NCBI GenBank assembly: GCA_026770025.1
Contig: JAMXDE010000011.1
Coordinates: 930,001-994,000 of the forward strand
Length of the DNA: 64,000 nt
Source: Craspedostauros australis
Lineage: Eukaryota; Bacillariophyta; Bacillariophyceae; Mastogloiales; Achnanthaceae
Direction of reading: 5' to 3'
Numbering within the stretch: position 1 is the stretch's first letter; each line of letters begins with the position of its first letter. Below the pieces are notes generated by a model that had not been told where the DNA came from, made no database searches, and was given only the letters and a program-made list of their open reading frames with translations. Position numbers and translations under genes: made by a program. Below, one piece after another: positions 42,779-52,451 of this stretch.

Positions 42779-43788
42779 TTGCTGAATTCGTGGCTCTCAC
42801 CACTATTGCGATTACTGTTGGCTGTTGATTGCTGATTGCTGATTGCTGAGCGTCGACGGAGGTCTGTTTGGCCCAAACACTCTGTTCTGCTGAATTCCAC
42901 CGAACGTCGCTGCACTCGTAAGGCACAGAAGAGCACTATGATTGTCTGTCTTGTTGACGGCCCCGCAAAGAACGCAAGGGCGGAAGCTCCTGCCGATCTC
43001 TTTTCCGTTGTGGTGTGTGCTTGTGTGTGTGCGTGTGTGTGTGAACCTTCCAGGTTCCGTGTGAGATTCATTCAATTGATGGATGGGTGTGTGTGTCACA
43101 GAATCAGTGCGTGCGAGCAGCGTATCACCATAGGCAGTAGAGGGAGAGCACTCCCTTGTTCTCCACAACGCGCTCGGATGCAGATCGCACAATGGCAACA
43201 ACCACGAGAAGAAGCCGTGTTCCCAAACCCGGCAGCTTCCGTTTCAAGGTGTCCTCATCGTGTTTCTGGTAGTCTTGGGTCCTCCTAATTTTCGAAACAT
43301 CTCTCCACGACTCGGCTTGGTGACACGACAACGAATGTTTTGTGCCTCAGAGTGTGTGTTTCCACGTTTTTTTATTAGTCGAAGTGGTCAAATGACACAA
43401 TCACAAGGAGAGACGCCAACGAATCCTTCGTTCCGCTTGATGACTTTGGCCAAAACAACCACAACGGAAAAGACCAATGAAGGAGGCGGTCAATGTGCCG
43501 TGTTCACATGTTCCATTCGTATTCGGATGATGGGCAATGGTATCGGAAGGACGGTAGCAATTGCAATAGAACAGGAGGGAGTGTTTCAGCATACTAGTAG
43601 TATACCCCGGAGTGCCCCGCTATTGATACTCGGGAGAGAGTACGTACTTGACGGGACAAGGGCGCGAAGGTGATGCGCAACACGCTCGCTTTCTGGATCT
43701 GACCAACCACCACGCTTTGATCTTCCGCGCCCTACGACTACGACTACGACTACGACTACCTCGTGCTCTGCACTCCTGAAGCGCTTCC
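42779..43788. other. Divergent intergenic region
   Basis: About 1 kb between divergent genes (RING protein leftward, GDPD rightward). It includes a (GT)n tract at about 43013-43047 and (CTACGA)n at 43731-43759. GATTGCTGATTGCTGATTGC repeats occur near 42828. No gene supported. Confidence 0.5.
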
Positions 43789-45480
43789 GTGACGAACGAC
43801 AACAGAGTCGTCAGGGAAAGCGGCATCACTCGTCCAGCATCAGTACACGTGGAGCAGGTGCCTGCTGCCCTCAACGTGCAGTTGCGTCACCCAACAACGA
43901 CTATCATGTGGCAAACAGAGCCTCATTCATCTCCGCCACGGGCATCACTGCCCACTGGGGCAACGGTGGCAAGGGCGTTGAGGTTGATGGTTGCAATGGC
44001 GATCCTGTCATGTGCGCGAGCCGTGGTGGAAATCGCACCAACCAAAAGCACTGACGCCATTGCACCAAGATCCCTCGAGGCAACGCACGGCAACGGCGAC
44101 GATTCAAACGAGAAGAGGCCACCATGCATACCACCTCCCATGAAACTCCCGGCCGATCTGACGGACCGACCCAACAAGGTCATCATTGCACATCGCGGAG
44201 CATCGGCCCATCTTCCAGAACACACACTCGCGGGATACCGGCTGGCCATGGAGCTGGGCGCCGATTACATAGAGCCGGATCTGGTGGCCACCAGGGACAG
44301 ACAGCTCATCGCCATCCATTCCATGGACCTCAACATCACGACGGACGTCGCAGAAAAGTTCCCCGATCGCAAAGCCTACTCGCAATACCTCAAACGAGAA
44401 GGTTACTTCGCCTACAACTTTGATTGGAGCGAGATTCAGACCTTGCGCGTGCGCCAGCGATTGCCGCACGCTCGCACCACCTTGTTCGACGGGATGTTCG
44501 GCGTGCCGTCCTTGACGCAGATCCTGGACCTCGTGCGGATGTGGAACGCGGAAATCGATCCGCTCCTCACCAATTCCACGCTCAAAGGACGGCATGCCAT
44601 GAAGGGCGTGTACGCCGAGTTGAAGGACTACACGTGGCTCACGCAAGAGACCGACATCGATCTCGTGCAGTTGCTGTTTGATCACATCGACGACAACACG
44701 GATCTGTGGGAATCTTCCATCCTCGACCGCCTCTGCTTCACGAAGAAGTTTCACGTGGGCGAATATGGGTTGCCGCCGCTGGTCCTCCAGTCCTTCGAGG
44801 CGTCCGTGCTGGAACAATTCACCAATAAATGGAAGGATCACTTCCAGAACGACACCTACCGACGGCCGGTCCCACCTCGCACGTTGCTCGTCGATCGGCA
44901 CGAGTGCTTGCTGGAGTCGTTCTGGTTCAACATCGGCGACAAGTGGGCTTCCTTCCTTACAGGGGTGGGACCCGAAAAGTCCTGCCTGCAGGAGGACTGG
45001 CGCACGTTCATGCAACCGGCCATCAAGCGCGGCCTGGCGGTGCACCCGTGGACGCAACGTCCGGAGTTGGACTTTGTGGAATCCGTATCCGCCGAAGACC
45101 CCTTCGAGAGCATGCTGGAGGAAACCATACGGCTGTTCTGCAGGGTCGGGATCCACGGCGTCTTCACGGAGGCGGTATCGACGACCTTGCTGGCGGCGGC
45201 GAGCTGCGACGAAGTCTTTGACGAGCAGGACGAGAAAGGAAAGAAGAATCACAAGGCTCCGTCAGGAACGGACGACGGCAGCAGCGGCGCCGCATCGTCG
45301 CTGTGTTATGAAAGCGACAACGAGGCCAACCTGTACGTCGGTTTCGCATCGTTCGTGATGGGGGCCTTCCTCTCTGGACTGGTGGCAGTGTGGTTTGCCA
45401 AGCGTCCGCCTGGCCGAGGTCGAAGGCAGCTCAGAATACCGACCGTCGAGGTCTCCGACGATCAGTTGGAGATGATGTAG
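43789..45480 (+). CDS. Glycerophosphodiester phosphodiesterase (GDPD family), membrane-anchored
   Basis: A 563-aa frame ending in TAG. The more likely start is the ATG at 43906 (MWQTEPHSS), which places a hydrophobic N-terminal signal (LRLMVAMAILSCARAVVE) near the start. The GDPD TIM-barrel begins VIIAHRGASAHLPEHTLAGY, with the catalytic His-Arg, then ELGADYIEPDLVATRD (metal-binding Glu and Asp) and the second His in LIAIHSMDLN. Later core segments are KGVYAELKDYTWL and HPWTQRPELDF, and VGIHGVFTE is the closing strand. A C-terminal transmembrane helix (GFASFVMGAFLSGLVAVWFA) and basic tail suggest a lumenal or extracellular enzyme anchored at the C-terminus. The reaction is glycerophosphodiester to sn-glycerol-3-phosphate plus alcohol, of use in phosphate or lipid recycling. 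The insertion between the second His and the barrel core resembles plant and bacterial GlpQ-type enzymes. Confidence 0.88.
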   Translation: MTNDNRVVRESGITRPASVHVEQVPAALNVQLRHPTTTIMWQTEPHSSPPRASLPTGATVARALRLMVAMAILSCARAVVEIAPTKSTDAIAPRSLEATHGNGDDSNEKRPPCIPPPMKLPADLTDRPNKVIIAHRGASAHLPEHTLAGYRLAMELGADYIEPDLVATRDRQLIAIHSMDLNITTDVAEKFPDRKAYSQYLKREGYFAYNFDWSEIQTLRVRQRLPHARTTLFDGMFGVPSLTQILDLVRMWNAEIDPLLTNSTLKGRHAMKGVYAELKDYTWLTQETDIDLVQLLFDHIDDNTDLWESSILDRLCFTKKFHVGEYGLPPLVLQSFEASVLEQFTNKWKDHFQNDTYRRPVPPRTLLVDRHECLLESFWFNIGDKWASFLTGVGPEKSCLQEDWRTFMQPAIKRGLAVHPWTQRPELDFVESVSAEDPFESMLEETIRLFCRVGIHGVFTEAVSTTLLAAASCDEVFDEQDEKGKKNHKAPSGTDDGSSGAASSLCYESDNEANLYVGFASFVMGAFLSGLVAVWFAKRPPGRGRRQLRIPTVEVSDDQLEMM

Positions 45481-45956
45481 AGCAAAGCAGAGAGCTCTTG
45501 TAGATGAACAGCAGCAGCGTCCTCAAGGGGAGGGCAGTCTTTGACCCGGAGCAGTGGTGCGGCCACAAAATCGTAGAGTAGTATAGTATTACTTACTAGT
45601 ACATCACCATGCATTTGAGTAGTTGTACTGTGCACAAGTGATAGGCATCCACCCTCTGCACTCGCACTCTCATCAGGTATGGCACATAGCAGCAGAATGC
45701 AGAGTATACAGATGTTTTAGTCTTACATGCGAGAGTAATTTGCTTTGCAGCGCCCTGCCTACGTGCTGCTTCTCTCTCAATCTCTCTCCCTCTGATTGTT
45801 GCCCTTTCGATGGCGTGTTCTTGTTGCTGGATCTGCTGTGATCATTGATCCCAACAAATACCCGCATGCTCCTCCACAGCGTACGCACAACTCGCCTTCT
45901 GCAACTTTCGTTTCTCAATTTGGAAGAGCATGCGTCATTGTGGGTGAGATAATTGC
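45481..45956. other. Convergent 3' region
   Basis: About 475 bases between convergent stops. Contains TAGTATAGTATTACTTACTAGTA-like AT-rich words, probably 3' UTR. No gene seen. Confidence 0.5.
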
Positions 45957-47441
45957 CTACGTGTCAGAATCGGGCACAGGTGATGATCGCAGCCCCTGTC
46001 CTCCGGCCGATGTCGTTGGAACACCGGAGGATCCAGCGCCGGAATCGGTCTTTTGCTTCTTGTGTACCGGGCCCTCTGGAATGAGGTCTGCGGCTGCCTT
46101 GAGGACAGGGATGCAGAGATGCGGGTGGTTCTTCATGTCCTCCTGGAAGGAGCTGTTGCCCGTCACTTGGCGCAAGTTCTTCATGATGAATTCGATGCAA
46201 GCACGCGACAGTCTGGACGCGTTGTAATCCTCAGTCACTCGGTACATCTGGCCGACCGTGTGAACTGTCATGTGGTTGCGGATGAGCTCGTGCTCGACCA
46301 GCTTCTTGAGATCTCGCAGCAGCCACTTGTCGGAGAGGTTGAGCAGCGAGAGGAGATCGTCTGTCGTGAGCGACTTGATGGTTGAGATGCGGTTGGTGTA
46401 GATGAACTCCATGGTCCAGCGAATGTGCGGCACGTTGAATTCTGGTTCGACAGCGATGGTGTTCTCGCTGGATTCTTTGAACGTCATGCTTGTGTTGACC
46501 CCGCCTCTGACCGTCGCGCCCTTGCGAAACAGCGCCTTGAAGTACTCCGTTCTCGCCGTGAGTATGCACTTGTGAGCGGCAATCTTAATCATGTTTTCAG
46601 GAACGGGCTGATCCGCCCCTTGCGGATGCACCATGAAGAAGGCATCCATGTGCTCTTCGTCTTCCAGCAGCTCCCGCATGTCCTGGAAGAAGTCGTCATC
46701 ATCCGCCGCAACCTCCGGGGGCTGCGGCTTCCGCCGTTTCCGGACCATGATGGTGTCCCCCCGTTGCAGCTGAACCGTCTCGGGCGTGTCTTCATTCTCC
46801 AGGGGGTTGACGAAGTAGTACTCAAGGTCTTCCTTGCGCAGTCCATGGTACTTGGCGTAGTGACGGAACAGCGAGGAGAAGCGCTGCCCCTTGAGCATGA
46901 GGCACGAGTAGTTCGTCTCCGCTGTCACTCGGCGGATCGTGTTCTCTGAACCTGTGAGGTACAGGTCTTCTTCTGCCTGTGATGGATGGTGATGATAGAG
47001 AGATGGGGAATGATAGCAAAGAACGAAGTAAAGTTAGATGGATGGATGGCATGGTACGCATGATATAGCATGAGTATCATTTGTCAATCCCAAGTGATGC
47101 CATGAAGAGGCATCAACAAGAAGGAATTCAAGCAAAGCAAAGCCAATTAATGAATAATGGCGCGATAACTCTTGAAGACCTGTGGACCAACACGATTGAT
47201 GGGAGTGAAGAACATCAACGTGGACGGCAACGTCTTCCCGCGCAACCACGCCTGTACTTGCATGCGATCAGAGGACAGGCAGCGCTTTAGGAACGCAGGC
47301 CAACTGCCCCCCATCTGTTTGCTTGTTCTCTTGCTCGCTCTCTTGCTGGCTTGTTCGTTGACTCACCTTGACTGTGAATTCAACATGCTCGTTTGCGCCT
47401 TGGCCATTGCCGCCGCCTTGTCTGCCTCCGTTGTTCGCCAT
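45957..47441 (-). CDS. Ubiquitin/SUMO-like + BTB/POZ protein, two exons
   Basis: Exons are complement 47367-47441 and 45957-46976; the 390-bp intron has donor GTGAGT and acceptor CAG, phase 0, giving 364 aa. The joined N-terminus (NEHVEFTVK then AEEDLYLTGSENTIRR) forms a beta-grasp, SUMO/Rad60-SLD-like domain. It continues QRFSSLFRHYAKYHGLRKED, LEYYFVNPL and DTPETVQLQRGDTIMV. An acidic linker precedes a BTB/POZ domain: MIKIAAHKCILTARTEYFKALF, VPHIRWTMEFIYTNRI and LLSLLNLSDKWLLRDLKKLV. BACK-like helices and a Ser/Gly-rich tail with KKQK follow. BTB proteins often act as Cullin-3 substrate adaptors; the Ubl could mediate partner binding. It has no C-terminal diglycine, so it is not a modifier. 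An upstream in-frame ATG at 47510 would add an Arg/Ser-rich leader. Confidence 0.78.
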
Positions 47442-47900
47442 CTTGGTGTCGATTGCAAGCTTTGTTATTCTGCTTCTGCTTCTGCTCCTTCTTGTTTCCT
47501 TCCAGTTCAATGAATGGTCCTCTTGGAGATGGGACGAGATCAGCCTCGGACTTTGGTGCCTCTTCTGCTTTGTGGATGTGTTTGCCTTTGCCTTTGCTTT
47601 TGTGGTTGCTTCGGAGCCATGTGTGTGGCTTTGGTTGTTGGAGTGTCCCGTGTTGCGTCGTGTTGTGGGACCCGCTTTCTGTTGCGCTTGTGTGTTTTTC
47701 TACGATGTTTGGCGTGTTTTTGAATCCCAAACAGTCTGGCATCGTTGTGGCACAATCTAGTCGATTGAGTCGATCAACGACTCCAAACACAACACAATGT
47801 CGATTTCGGACAGGGACGACGTCTACAACGCAATTGTCTAGAAACTAAATGCAATGATCGTTGGTTGGACGGTTCCGATCGAATGCGTAGTCGTACCATA
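47442..47900. other. Intergenic region between the Ubl-BTB gene and MLE-2
   Basis: About 460 bases, strongly T/G-rich on the plus strand (47540-47700), with frames up to 150 aa that are compositional. It should contain the Ubl-BTB promoter. The TA at 47899-47900 is the MLE-2 target duplication. Confidence 0.5.
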
Positions 47901-47944
47901 CCCTCTGTAAACTGGTAATTTCACCATGCAAATGCTAGTTGTGG
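47901..47944 (+). repeat. Left terminal inverted repeat of MLE-2
   Basis: Starts CCCTCTGTAAACTGG after TA and ends at the core CTAGTTGTGG, which MLE-1 also carries. The copy at the right end differs by four substitutions in the aligned 38 nt and by changes in the outermost bases. Confidence 0.8.
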
Positions 47945-49541
47945 ACCCCACTTCGGGATTCTGTCGTACTTTGCGGACAAATCACAACTAATCACGACTC
48001 AAGCTCCAAACCAGCCTCAGCAACCCCTTATGATGCTATATCTATACACCAACTCAGTTAAACCATAAACTGAGCATACCATGTGAATACCTGACTGTCA
48101 GTGATAGTGAATATCGAACTTAAAAAATAAATAACTTTAGTTTCAATACCATTTCGGTCCGTGATATCGCATGTTGTCACATCGAAAAACTCTGTGCGAC
48201 ACCCACCCACCCCCACTTCACGGTCCATGACCATGCCCTTCCTCGTCATATCCATCGTATCTGAGCACCCCATCGCCTCTGTATACTCCCATATCCATCG
48301 TCTGGGCACGTGTTCGACTCAGAAAGTCCATATCCATCTCCCCAGGTTGCGATTTCTGGAATTCAGGATTTCCAAAAATGGACGCAAACTCCAGTCCGCC
48401 TTCCTGCAACCAAGATATCTCATCCATCCGACCTTGTTCACCACCACCACACAGCATTCCGGATCCAGTAGGCTTCAGGAAACACAATGGTGCGTCCAAA
48501 AGCACTCGCAAGTGGATATCCATGACGGGCAGCTTGGTTCTGCACTTGTCACCCTCGAGTTTTTCAATGTCCCAAAATTGACCATCTGTCTTTGGCGGCA
48601 AGAGCGACCGCATGTCGCAATGCTTCCGGCGCACACACATTGCTCAATCAACTCTCCAAGTGATTTTGAGTGCTTCTTTCATGGGAGAGTTGTCCATTTG
48701 GTGGATGTGTGGCGTGCCACTGGTGCCCAAAGGAAGGGCATCAGGCTCTGTCACCACCTCCAAAAACTCTTGTTATCCACTTCTGCTTGTCGATGACGAC
48801 CTTGCCGCTGCTGGATGGACGCCAAACTTTGTGGGTACCTCCAATATGATCCACTTCGTGCATCTTGCGCATCAATAGTGGCTGGAATGGTCTGTGTCGA
48901 TCATGCCGCCTCTGTATCTTGAAAGGGCATGTTGAGTGCAAATGACCTTCCTGTTTCTTTTTGCTATATCTCCCTCCATTGGCAGGGTATACATTTGAAG
49001 CCTCACCCATCAACCATATGAAGCACAGCGGATCCACTGATGTGCTTGGATGTCTTCATGGAGGCGTGATAGTTGCGGCCCATTCAGCGGCTGTTGCTGA
49101 GTGTTGTTGTGAGACGCCATTGTCATGTCGTTGTGTGTGTTTTGTTGTTCACATCGTTGGGGTTTGCGGAAGTTGACCATGTTTCAGACGAATACATGCA
49201 CATTGACGACTTCGATTTTGTTCTTCGCGGTGGTGTCGAGTGCGTTAGAATGACATCGGGTTCTTGTTCCATCGTTCTTCACAGAACATTGCTTGTGGTC
49301 GCACGAATGATGAGGTTTGGACGACCAGCAGGGCAATCGGAACCTCTCCAACCTGCTCTCTTGTTGCTGCAATCGTTGATGCTTTTCTGCGGCCATGTGC
49401 TGTGGGAACATGACCATCATGCTTCTACAGGCACTGTGTGCCTGCGATATTCCTTCGTTGTTCACATCTCTGTCATCATCAACAAAATCGTGCACACACA
49501 CACACCAACCCAAGCCATCATTCCATCTTTCATTCGCCACC
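47945..49541. other. 5' subterminal region of MLE-2
   Basis: About 1.6 kb before the transposase start. It carries the 17-nt block CTTATGATGCTATATCT (48027-48043) shared with MLE-1. The right half (49395-49541) is a CA-rich leader. A 211-aa frame at 48161-48796 has no motif and is not supported as a gene. Confidence 0.6.
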
Positions 49542-52192
49542 ATGATCCGTATTGGTATTGGCCAATACGTGGAGGTGGCTCCCCATGTCTCCAACGGCAA
49601 GTACTTTAATCTGGGCATGGCCTTCATTGTCGGCCTGAGCAAGACAGTAAAGAATAGGAATGATGAATACGCGGACAGAGGCGATGAACCCCTTGCAGCA
49701 GATGAAGAGGCCTTCGTGAAGGTGAATCCTGTTCTCTCGCGAGATCATTGCTACGTCGTTCCAGAGTCAATGTGCAGGGTGTGCAACATGGAGGCTCTGG
49801 CAAGGGCAACCAAACAGGAACCCAGTGACGCCTTTCCATTACCGTCGTTGCTGTCTCCCGACCATCACTCTGCCGCCGAGCTCCGCAACCTCACGACTGC
49901 AGCTCCCAGCGCCACCCAGAAAGAAGCAGAGAAACCGGAAATAACGCCAATCCGACGCCTTCTAATACGTTGTTTGGATGACAAGGCCGAAGTGCTGGCC
50001 GATTTGCAAAAGCATCACAACGACATGAACAAAAGGGGTTGGTTGCGGACGGTTGTAGGCAGCAGCGGGCAAACAGCACCAAAAGGAAAGAAGCATCTGG
50101 ATGAGGAAGAGAAAGACAACATCGTCAAGCTTCGTCTCATCCTTGGCTCACCTCCCTTTCTCATCAGTTGCATTGCGCATGCATGGGGTGTAGACAGGAG
50201 CTGCGTTTCGCGCGTGTTGAAAGATTTCCGCGAAGGCAATACGGAACGGAAGAAGCGCGATGACGCTGGGCTTTCTGTGTTCACGAGCACACGCATACAA
50301 GCTCAACACTTCACAGCTCGGAAAGCCTTCGAGAGGATGTTGCGTGCAGACAACGCTGGGCAGAAACTGAACAAAGAATACATCGACATGGCCTTCACCA
50401 ATGCGACAACGGACCAAAAGAAGGCTGCAGAGGACCTTGCGAAGGAGTGGCGTGACCGTGGTCCGCACCTCCTGAGCGATCTTCAACGGGTGTTGCAGAG
50501 GTCCGGAGGAGCCCTATCCTGGCGGGACATTGCAAGCGAGATCGCGGGAAGTGGAAAAGTGCACATTGTCAGTCCCATGTCCATCCGAAAGTTTGTACTG
50601 GGGCTCGAAGGCAGCAAGTACACATCCACCAAAATCCTCCCCTTCCTCAGCAAAGGTACAGTGCAGAAGCGCATCGATTGGGCCAACGAGTTCTGCATGT
50701 TCTGGGAGTCAGCAAAGCACTTCAAAAACACGCAAGTGATTGTTGTTCACATGGATGAGAAGTGGTTCTGGTCGATTGTCGGATGAAAGCACATCAAGTC
50801 CGTTGAGAAATTGAAGGTGAAACCAGTTGTGCACCATTGTCAACATCGCAACCACTTGGTCAAGACTATGGCCATTGCTTCTTCCGCCTTTGTGCCCAAC
50901 GACAACTGCCTCGAGAAGGGCGGAACGGCGCACCTCTTGAACTTCGAGCGAGTTGGTCATTGGAAGGTCGCGATGAAGGATTCGTTCGGCCGCGTCTACG
51001 ACAGCAGGGGCAACTACAAATGCCCACCAACCCCAGAGAACCGCTTGAGGAAGAAAGGTGAGCGCAGGTGGCAAGCGCTGGAGATCACGGGGACCAAAGA
51101 AGAAGTGAACGGCAAGAAGAAGTTCAGTCTCAAAAAGTACTTCGAGACCTCGGAGATCCCAGCCATCCAAGATCTTGTTTCCAGAGTCCGCGGAGACAAC
51201 AAAGAGATGCGAGTCGTTGTTCGCTACCAAATGGATGGTGCGGGCCTCATCAAAACCAGGAACTGCTGGAGTTCATCAACGAACGGTTCAAAGGCCTCGG
51301 TTGGCATCTCCGCATTCAACCTCCAAACTCCCCAATCACCAACGTCAATGACAACTGCGTCTTCCCCGTATTGTCGCGTAATGTGTCATCATACCAAGCC
51401 AGAAACCACGGAAGCAACATCATGTCGTCTGAAGAATTGTGGCAAGCTTCCCTGAAGTGCTGGGAGCACTTGTCACTCAAGACACTTGCCACTGCCTACA
51501 TTCGTCATCACCAAATTGCTTACGCGATCTGTGCCTGCAAAGGCAGCGACAAGTTCGTGACGGAATCCAGAGGGCTCAGGATGAACGTGACCAAGAGGCA
51601 AGTCCCAATGAAAGATGAAGATGGACAAGTCATCGGCGTGGAGTACACCAACATGGAATTGGCACGCCCAGTGCGGGATGAAACAAAGAGCGACAGCAAC
51701 AAACTGAAATACGAGAAACCGAATGTGGAGGCCACTCGCGAGCAGATCCTTCAGAAGATGAGCGTGGCGGAATTGAGCTGCATCGAGCAACACCATGGGG
51801 AACTCTGTGACGCTGAGAGAGAGGAATTGGCTGCCATGATAAAAAAGAAAGTCGAGCAACAGGATATAGATAGTAGGCAACCTGCAAAGGCCACCAGCAA
51901 GAGGAAGGGCAAGGACGGAACGAAGACAACATCGAGGCCCTTGAAGAAGGCGAAGACCAGCAGCAACAACACCACAGCAAAGGCAACTGCAAAGGACAGC
52001 AGCAAGAAGGCAGCAGCAAAGGCAACCGCAAAGTGCAGCAACAAGAAGACTGCAGCAAAGGCAACCGCGAAGGACAGCAGCAAGAAGACCACAGCAAAGG
52101 CAACTGCGAAGCCATGCAAGAGCGAGGGAGTAGTCACAAGAGCGCGAGCAACAGCCTTCCGGTTGAACGGCCGCAAGAGAGTCAGCATGTAG
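49542..52192 (+). pseudogene. MLE-2 mariner-like transposase, disrupted
   Basis: Homologous throughout to the MLE-1 transposase, starting at ATG 49542 (MIRIGIGQYVEVAPH). The HTH-like region LISCIAHAWGVDRSCVSRVL and the first catalytic motif VIVVHMDEKWFWSIV are intact. Two breaks follow. TGA at 50784-50786 replaces what is Arg in MLE-1, which fits a CGA-to-TGA change. A single-base deletion at about 51241-51246 falls directly after the second catalytic motif RYQMDGAG. The downstream frame 51250-52192 keeps QPPNSPITNVNDNCVFP with the third Asp. The C-terminus has tandem Lys/Ala repeats (AKATAKDSSKK and variants, nt about 51960-52115), a likely nuclear or DNA-contact tail absent from MLE-1. Inactive as it stands. 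Confidence 0.85.
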
Positions 52193-52283
52193 CCGCTGCA
52201 TCCCGAAGAAGTAGAGAAATACGATACATTTATTAGCATTTCGTAGAACAACAACAGATCATGCATGTGTGTTGATGGTTGTG
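52193..52283. other. 3' subterminal remnant of MLE-2, left of the Copia insertion
   Basis: Ninety bases after the transposase stop, ending at the Copia target site. The sequence resumes at 58132. Confidence 0.6.
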
Positions 52284-52288
52284 TGTGA
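52284..52288 (+). repeat. 5-bp target site duplication TGTGA (left)
   Basis: TGTGA directly precedes the left LTR and recurs at 58127-58131 directly after the right LTR, proving the element boundaries. Confidence 0.9.
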
Positions 52289-52451
52289 TGTCAAAGTGCA
52301 CAAGTAGCTACTATAGACGTATTGGTCTGTTGTTGCGTGCCCTGGCCGGAGCTCTTGTTCTTATTTGTGAGTTGTCCGAAGACAATCCCCCGACCAGTAT
52401 ATTGACTAATATGATTTGTAAAGAGGTAAGAAGGTACAGAGAAAGTTGTCA
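52289..52451 (-). repeat. 3' LTR of the nested Copia element
   Basis: 163 bp, from TGTCAAAGTGCACAAG to AAAGTTGTCA on the plus strand. The RNase H frame stops at its boundary (TGA at 52449-52451). Confidence 0.93.

Noticed and set aside
48161-48796. 211-aa frame inside the MLE-2 5' region
   Set aside because: No motif, no similarity to any MLE-1 frame, and within transposon subterminal sequence.
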